A stretch of 39,134 nucleotides of DNA, taken from contig JAKCWW010004851.1 of NCBI GenBank assembly GCA_026260175.1, forward strand, positions 1 to 39,134, written 5' to 3'. Below are positions 32,621 through 39,134 of the stretch, in pieces. This DNA is from Reticulitermes lucifugus. Lineage: Eukaryota > Arthropoda > Insecta > Blattodea > Rhinotermitidae. How positions within the stretch are numbered: the stretch's first letter is position 1; each line of letters opens with the position of its first letter. The translations under genes were made by a program, and so were the position numbers. The notes beneath the pieces were generated by a model that ran no database searches, had not been told where the DNA came from, and was given only the letters and a program-made list of their open reading frames with translations.

Positions 32621-34614
32621 CATTTCTCAACCTGGAGACCTGGCAGTTTTAAGAGAGGTTTCCGTCATTCGGACCCTACAAATGCTCTGATATTACCACA
32701 AAACATGGTAGTACGTTTCGTTCCACATATTTGTCACACACACTCATCCTGCTTTCCAACTCCGCCTAACCTGTTCATATCTGAAACTCTAGTCAAATGA
32801 TAAAAGAGTCAAGTAAAATTCTTAGACATTTTCATGATTCTGTTAGAAGCAGTTTTTCATTAATACAAATGCCGAAAGAAAAAGAAGGGGGTGCGACATA
32901 TTTATGTAAATTGCACTGAGGAAAATCATTTAGTTTAGAAGTCTGCTTCCCGTCCGAACCATCAGTAATTTTATAAGAAAGGCGCAAGTTCGTCTGCGGA
33001 TATACGCAGTCTCTTTTACGAATGCAAAGTATTTTATGAAAGAAGAGTTTGTGTTCCAGCAGACTATAAGTGTTTATATTTCTGTTCTGTCTTGAACACT
33101 GCAGTGGAATTAAGAAACTAGATAGTGCTGTTAACTTCGTCATACACAGTGAATTCAGAAGAGAATAATTCCTGTTATTTAAGAAGCCATATATTTTACA
33201 AGGTCTTGTAAACTTCTCTGCTCTGCTTTCATTGCAACCTTTTTATTTTGCAAGTATAAGTTGTTCTAAAAAAACTACATTGAAATTGTAACTACTTTTA
33301 AGTAACTGAACTGATTGCAGATTAATTAATGAAGTCCAATCATGTGGAACGTATTTCATTTCCATGTGCATTATCATTAAAGAACAAGCTGCATTCAGAC
33401 TGACGTTTGTAAGTCAGCTGACCTATTCTGCTTTTCAAATAATATCGAACATAAGAGGTCATTCATTTAAAATTGGTTTTGTATGGAACAGCTATGCGTG
33501 TATCATTCATTCCTGTTTTCCTGTCTTCCTTATTTCGTTTCTGTGAGTCTTTGATGAGGTTGGGAAGCTATCGTAAGCAGTCACATGTTGCCAGTTGCCT
33601 CTTGGTAACAGATGTTTCTTTATTGGCAGTCGTGTAATTCATAATTCTATAAGGCTATCATTGCGACGCTACGCCGTTAAATATAATATATAAGCGTTAT
33701 TAAAGAACATACACATGATGATGAGGTTGTCGTGAAATTACTAAATTTATTATTTTGGTAAACTTTATTCTTAAACAATTCCAGGCAAGGCATGTGAAGT
33801 TCAGCTTGTAGTAATGCTTAGCAAGTAATGTTACAGATTTAAATGTGATAACCGGATTTACAATACCGCAAAACTATTAACATTCATGTACTTCCAATAT
33901 TCTGTTTTAAAATCAATGCAATAAGCAAAGAATATGGTCTAATACACATCCTCCTTATGGCCATTAGGTCACACTAAGCAAAGTCCGTCATAATAACGTG
34001 TAGTTTGTAACAGGAAATAGAGTTGTAGATTTCTGCCGCGTATTTTGCGCTATCTACATTGCCTTTACGAATTTATTGATTGGTCTTGAACACACTGAAA
34101 CTAGCAGCGTCGGCCTGGATTTTATACTGGAATGTAAGTTTCTTTACTTTAGGTTTGTAAGACGCACTGTGACGGTTTTCGAAAAGAAGGAATAGGACAG
34201 TCTGGTCGGTTGCCAATCAAATTCCAAGAAACGCGACATGTCCTTCAAGGTTTTGATCGGTCCATGGCATGATGTTTAATATACGTGTTGTGGAATTTAA
34301 AATGTGGTTTCATCAAAGTGCTTCGAATTCCATTTGAGAAAGGATTTGGTTCTGCAGCACGACGAACACTCTCCACCGGATATACACATTAAAACGAGAT
34401 ATAAATACAGTATTTAAATTCGTCTACTGGTTTATAGTTTCTGGTTTATGTAATTTTAATTGCCACCCTAATTTCAAAGATGAATAACTTTAGAACTTTT
34501 CAAAAAACGAAAGGAAGAGAATTTTTCTTTGGAATTTAATGCGGGATACGCATACTAAAAAAAGTTGATATCTGATCAACGATAAAAACATAAATTAACA
34601 CATATGTTGTTCAG
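32621..34614. other. Unassigned sequence
   Basis: About 2 kb. Frames at 32832-33143 (minus) and 33364-33546 lack family signatures. No SINE boxes or LINE motifs seen. Confidence 0.5.
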
Positions 34615-34620
34615 GTTGTG

Positions 34621-34653
34621 ATTTTGCGGGTTGTGACGCCGTGTACGTTTGTC
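34621..34653 (+). repeat. Possible scrap of the dispersed V-T-P-C repeat
   Basis: Eleven codons read I-L-R-V-V-T-P-C-T-F-V, similar to the V-F-R-N-V-T block at 31.5 kb. It is too short to be certain. Confidence 0.3.
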
Positions 34654-35457
34654 TGTGAAAAGCAGTCGGACTCATTGTGCAGTAGTGGGGAACGTCTCCT
34701 TGCAGCTTTCCCTGGAAGTTGCGTGCAACCTGCCTACATAACCTGCAACATTCATACGATAATCACTTCAACCCCGCAGTTGGGAGCAGCAAGTTCATAA
34801 GCCACATTGCTATACATCCGTAAGACAAAAGGGCGTCTCAGTACAGAAGACAATACCCGAAGAGAAACTTCGTGAAAACCTCACGTCTTGACATATATGA
34901 GCTGAAACCAGTTCTTTCCCGCCTGTTATTGAGGAGGGCATAATGGCTTGACTGATGTTACTTTGTGTAATACAATCGATGCCGTGCTTAGGAACACCGT
35001 TTCAATGGGGCTTGTTCAACCGTGTGACGTCGCCAATAGCAAAGGGCAAACAGACGTTGAGTCGGTTATATGAGCAGTTACTAGAGATATGTTAATGAGC
35101 ATAATGTACAAAGAGTTACAGTTTGCTTTTTACCATAGCATTTGAAAATTTTATTTATGCATTTGATCCTAGGTTATACTAACTTACTCTTATGTAAGGG
35201 AAGTTGTAATAAAGCTCATAGGAATGTGCCTACACAATAAAGTAGGAAATTAACACTTTTAAGCGCAATGGTTGCTGTACGTACCAACTGCTTTTACATT
35301 AAAATATTTGCAGTTCATGTAGTTTTGTTATGTTTTATATAAACCTCAGAATAGATAACTATTGATTATTGAAAGAGCATTGACCGTTTGGTCTTAGTAA
35401 GTAAGATTATGTTTTCTCTGTGGTGATAACTGAATCTATAAATACCTTGAAATTTAT
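34654..35457. other. Unassigned sequence
   Basis: No gene or element recognised. Confidence 0.5.
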
Positions 35458-35957
35458 TTCAGAAGTCAGAGGGTTATTTACAGATATATGAGTAAAATAG
35501 ACTTAAATTTAAAGAAGAAACTAGTAAAATGCTACATTTGGAGCATAGCTTTGTATGATGCTGAAAATTGGACACGTCGGAAAGTAGATCAGAAGTACCT
35601 GGAAAGTTTTGAAACGTGGTGCTGGAGAAGAATGGAGAAGATCAGTCGGACCGATCGTGTGAGAAATGAAGAAGTACTACCAAGAGTCAAGGAGGAGAGG
35701 AATATCCTACAAACAATAAAATGAAGGAAGGCTAACTGGATTGGTCACATCTTGCGTAGAAACTGCCTTCTAAAACACGTGATTAAAGGAAAGATAGAGG
35801 AAAGGATAGAAATGACGGAAATATGCGGAAGAAGTAAGCAGCTACTGAATGACCTTAAGGCAAAAAGGATACTGGATATTGAAAGAGGAAGCACTAGATC
35901 GCACTCTGTGGAGAACTCGCTTTGGACCTGTCGTAAGACAGCAGGATGAATGAATGA
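35458..35957 (+). pseudogene. LINE family B reverse-transcriptase C-terminal end, disrupted
   Basis: The frame from 35488 reads M-S-K-I-D-L-N-L-K-K-K-L-V-K-C-Y-I-W-S, then Y-D-A-E-N-W-T, then W-C-W-R-R-M-E-K-I-S, then D-R-V-R-N-E-E-V-L. A TGA at 35722-35724 sits where relatives are expected to have Arg (likely CGA to TGA). The same frame continues R-K-A-N-W-I-G-H-I-L-R-R-N-C-L-L. A frameshift, probably a 2-base deletion, in the A-run near 35862-35866 then moves the tail (G-Y-W-I-L-K-E-E-A-L-D-R-T-L-W-R-T-R-F-G) to another frame. It ends near an (ATGA)n tail. I recognise these motifs as the end of an endonuclease/reverse-transcriptase LINE common in cockroaches. It lacks the endonuclease and catalytic reverse transcriptase. 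ATTTCA on both sides could be a short target duplication. Confidence 0.85.
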
Positions 35958-37025
35958 ACATTTCACATAATTTTTTTAAACTTTTAGTCTAGAGCTCTTA
36001 TTGGTATGATGCTTAAATTTTTAGGCACCTTATGAAGTATGCTCTGCAGCCAGCACATTCTTGGCCGTCTGTTTCTCATGATATGGCACAGACATGTTTA
36101 ACCCCAATCTTGATATTACAGTGGCGGATCTGTATTGTACATGTCTCAGTACTTCTCTAAGTCTACCATAAAATTATTTATTTTAATTTTTCGATCATTG
36201 GCATGGAATACACTTTAGAAACCAATTGTCTTCTGCGGTTGTTATCTCTTTAGGTTACTTTTTCTTTTAAATTGATTCTTGCTGTCTTTCTTCTCTTCAC
36301 TACTTAAAGTCGCGTTATTTAGATATTTGCATAAAAATAGCTCTTTTGGAAGAAAATAAACCAGTTGTTTCATTATTGTATTCTGAATTATACTCTAAAT
36401 TTCCTATGTGTTTGTGCACTTGTGAAGAACAGAACACGAGCACCATTTCCTGGCATTTCTAACACATACCTTACGGCACGAATGCACGTCTTTCGAAACA
36501 TCTAGCAGCCATCTCAAAATTGTACGCTCTAGAAAGTTTACACGAAGCAAATTGCGTGCTGAGGGTCCAAAAATATTAAGTGGCAAATATTATTCGCCAC
36601 GGCGACATAGACCCCGGGATGTGTGCACCCCTGCCTTATTGGTTCATTGTTTGGCAAAATTAATACACACAGCTATCAATAGACAACATTACGACGGTCA
36701 ATTTTTGACTAGAACTAGTAAAAGGGGATACACAGTAATGTAAATTGTTACTAAAACGAAGCAAGGGAAAGCCTGGACAATTTCAGAGCTAGGCAGTGAA
36801 GAGGAGAAACAACTTAACGTGTTAAGAGTGACGTGAGGCAAAAGGTCAGTACAGAAGTGTTCGAAAGAACAGGGGGTTCAGGTCATGTTCAAATGCTGTG
36901 TGTGTCACCCGCCAGGCTGAATTCTCTCACACCGTAGCATCATTTTATAGACTTCGCAAGGAATACTCTTGATTTAGCGATGCACACTAGAAAAAGGGAG
37001 TCCCAAGTAGACTTCATGTCACAGG
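35958..37025. other. Unassigned sequence
   Basis: Opposed frames at 36404-36743 have no recognised domain, and nothing else stands out. Confidence 0.5.
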
Positions 37026-37260
37026 AGCATAGTCGGTATAGCGACTGGCCTACGGAGTGCATGGTCCGGGTTTCGAATACCAGTACGGTCCATGAGATTT
37101 TTCTCTTCTCCAAAGCGTTCATACCGGTTCTAGGGGCTCCTCCAACCTCTGACTTCGGAGTCGGCTATAATGACGTAATTTCATAGCAAGTTTCGTGAAA
37201 TTTGACCAGCTGTTTTAAAAATTGCAAGGCAGACACACGGAGACAAACAGAATGCATGGT
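37026..37260 (+). mobile_element. tRNA-derived SINE (type 5)
   Basis: The tRNA-like head reads GGTATAGCGACTGGCC (box A region, about 37033-37048). About 20 bases later comes GGGTTTCGAATACC (box B, 37069-37082), then GGTCCATGAGATTTTTCTCT and TCGGAGTCGGCTATAATGAC. The 3' part, read on the minus strand, has CTGTTTGTCTCCGTGTGTCTG and a TTTCACGAAACTTG block, reminiscent of the GTCTGTC-repeat start. This could be a fused or adjacent element. Boundaries are approximate. Confidence 0.6.
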
Positions 37261-38179
37261 AATTTCACAAGCTTACTTTTGCTTTTAAGGAAGGAAATTG
37301 TGCTACAATTAGAATATAAAATTTGTTTAATCTATTCCAGCAATATTTTTTTCGCATATCACTCTTAAATCTTACGCATATAAAAGCTACAGAATATTTA
37401 ACAATTAACAAATAGGCTAAATGTATACTAATGTTCCACTGGCGATGTGGAAGAGAGTTTTTGCAGGTTGGTACTGCACGTCAGCAGCAGACTGAAATGC
37501 AAGAGCTAAGAGAGAGGAAAAGGGAGGATAATGAAAAATATACTATAATAAAAAAATATACAGCTATCTATTTCTGTCTCGCGCACCGTATAGGAAACAA
37601 AAGCCATACGCTGCAGTGTATCAGCTATGCCAAATGTAGTACGAGGAGGGAGAGAGAAGGGTGGGGGGAATTTCAGAGATATGAACACGATGCCAATAGC
37701 ATTTGTGACTCGATTCTAATGGAATATATCACAGCAGGGCTCTCCTATCCAGCTAAAAGGAACACAGAGCACGTAGGAAATCCATGCATGGCCTCGGCTG
37801 TTGCACACGTGTGATCCCAGGCTGGGAAATTGATTTATAGAAGGCCTTGTTTCGCATTTTAGAAATAATACCACATTTTTAAAATAACAGGACTTCCAGT
37901 GGTGGTTAAGAACGTAGGTAATGGACCCATCAGACACGCACGAAACATTAGTTTGATTACTGACCGATTCACTGGAACAGAATTATATTTCATTTGCAGT
38001 TCCTTCTAAAATCCTTTTCATGCACCACCCATTATTATCAGCAACATCCTAATAACGCTTTGAAGACTGAAATTTATAAATTATATGTAAAAAGTCATTT
38101 TAAGTGTCACAGAAAACACACTTCCTGCATTAAGAAGACAAAGTACGATATTCTGTTTAACAACGTACGTTTTCCGCGT
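37261..38179. other. Unassigned sequence, includes the longest open frame
   Basis: The 127-codon frame at 37431-37814 is the longest in the window. It is compositionally ordinary, has no domain, signal peptide or family motif that I recognise, and is overlapped by minus-strand frames. I do not call it a gene. Confidence 0.5.
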
Positions 38180-38452
38180 AACAGGCATACAGGGGCACAG
38201 GAGGACTGGAGGTTAGCCCTGCTCTATTTTAACCTCGTCGCTATATGTGGGTGGGTGGTCAACTTCACGCCCCGGCCGTTTTACCCCGAGGAAACAGCCA
38301 TGTACCCATTACGCAGGAGGCTGGTTGGGCTCCAGGATGGGTCTGGATGAGTGTTGAGAAGAGAAAATCTTTGCATCCACCAGATTTCGAACCCCGAACC
38401 GTCCAGCTCGTAGATAGTCGCTACATCGACTACGCTATCCTGGCCCCCTGTT
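38180..38452 (-). mobile_element. tRNA-derived SINE (type 2), reversed
   Basis: The minus strand from 38452 reads GGGGGCCAGGATAGCGTAGT (box A region), CGGTTCGGGGTTCGAAATCTGG (box B, 38402-38381), then TCTTCTCAACACTCATCCAG, CCTCCTGCGTAATGGGTAC and CGGCCGGGGCGTGAAG. Box A and box B are cleaner than in the 25.75-kb copy, so this is the best-preserved type 2 member. The overlapping frames at 37994-38350 and 38245-38463 result from it. Confidence 0.78.
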
Positions 38453-39099
38453 TAGGGATATAATCCATACTTGTTGCATGAATCACACAAACCTTTGCAC
38501 ACATTATCCTATGTGGGCCGTTTACGGAATAAAGTTGCTCACGGCTTTGAGCGGTTAATTAAGAAAACTTTACCGATCAATTTTGTTTCAAGCTGCAATG
38601 ATTCTGAATTGAATTTGAAGGTACTAGGTTCTATCTCAGTCAAAACACCCATTATCCTGACAGAGGTATTTCGTGGTTTTCCTCAGTTGCTAAGGGCAAA
38701 CGTAGTGATAGTACGTCACTATATACCATGGCCGGTTTAATCCATATCCTTACCTTAGAGAGAAAAAAAGCGTCCTTATAAATACCAGCAGTTTAAAGTC
38801 TTGTCGGAAAATAATCGCCTATTGTTCTGAAGAACATAAAAAATATAAATAAAACATTTAGAGGAAAAATTTCTTTTTTAAACTGCTACCAAGTAGATGG
38901 TAGGCCTGAATCTAGTAACGACTCTGCTTTGGGATATTAAAGCACGTGAACAACTGAACTTCAGCGTCGAGATGCCATCGCTTGTATCGCCATTAATTTC
39001 CTTGTTAGAAACTATATTTCTCCGCGGAGATAAACAACGTCTTTTCCTCGACAACCAACATAATACACACAGATTATAGTGGTGTTACCGAAAATAGTG

Positions 39100-39102
<3 letters not shown>
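38453..39102. other. Unassigned sequence
   Basis: No gene recognised. Frames at 38471-38740 and 38897-39079 have no family motif. Confidence 0.5.

Positions 39103-39134
<32 letters not shown>
39103..39134. repeat. (TG)n microsatellite at window edge
   Basis: Sixteen TG units running off the right edge, so the full length is unknown. Confidence 0.97.

Noticed and set aside
37431..37814. 127-codon open frame, the longest in the window
   Set aside because: No domain, signal or family motif. Overlapped by antisense frames, and the length is unremarkable for 39 kb of six-frame AT-rich sequence.

Overview
The window reads as intergenic or intronic DNA from a large, AT-rich, repeat-laden insect genome. 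A cockroach or termite (Blattodea) is my best guess, at moderate confidence. The reasons are no credible protein-coding host exon in 39 kb, abundant short tandem repeats, several tRNA-derived SINE types, and decayed non-LTR retrotransposon tails whose translated motifs (ends resembling W-E-x-N-I-K-M-D-L ... D-W-I-x-L/M-A-Q-D-R and C-W-R-R-M-E-K-I) I associate from memory with cockroach and termite genomes. No database was searched. All open frames are short (127 codons at most), lack family signatures outside the transposon remnants, and look like chance frames.

Layout. 1-7.1 kb is mostly unassigned AT-rich sequence with an (AT)n run, two pieces of a dispersed repeat that carries a conserved pseudo-translation (3.4 and 3.8 kb), a piece of a GTCTGTC-containing repeat (4.4 kb) and a reversed LINE tail (6.1 kb). 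7.1-8.7 kb is different: it is CpG-rich and holds a CTCF-like motif, a palindromic CRE (TGACGTCA) 15 bp upstream of a TATA-like box, and a good 5' splice-site match. It is the best candidate for a host promoter and untranslated first exon, though this is inference. 8.7-15 kb is largely featureless apart from a hammerhead-ribozyme-like motif (10.25 kb, minus), a LINE 3' tail (11.6 kb) and hairpins. At 15.13-15.47 kb lies a 29-bp minisatellite organised as an 86/87-bp three-monomer higher-order repeat.

15.5-28 kb carries a SINE (18.8 kb), two LINE tails (19.95 kb minus; 23.1 kb plus, the latter with a perfect 12-bp target-site duplication), a long copy of the GTCTGTC repeat (20.3 kb), a second, weaker hammerhead-like motif (25.27 kb), a reversed SINE (25.75 kb) and a ~390-bp TATG/TGTA microsatellite. 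28.8-32.6 kb is a dense transposon graveyard: a LINE tail, two SINEs, repeat fragments, a second long GTCTGTC-repeat copy and a tRNA-headed SINE flanked by a 9-bp direct repeat. 35.46-35.96 kb is the 3' end of a second LINE type with a stop codon and a frameshift. Two more SINEs (37.0 and 38.2 kb) follow, and the window ends inside a (TG)n run.

No genes act together here. The biology is retrotransposition debris, ribozyme-like retroelement remnants, tandem-repeat structure and one possible promoter. I found no new multi-gene system.
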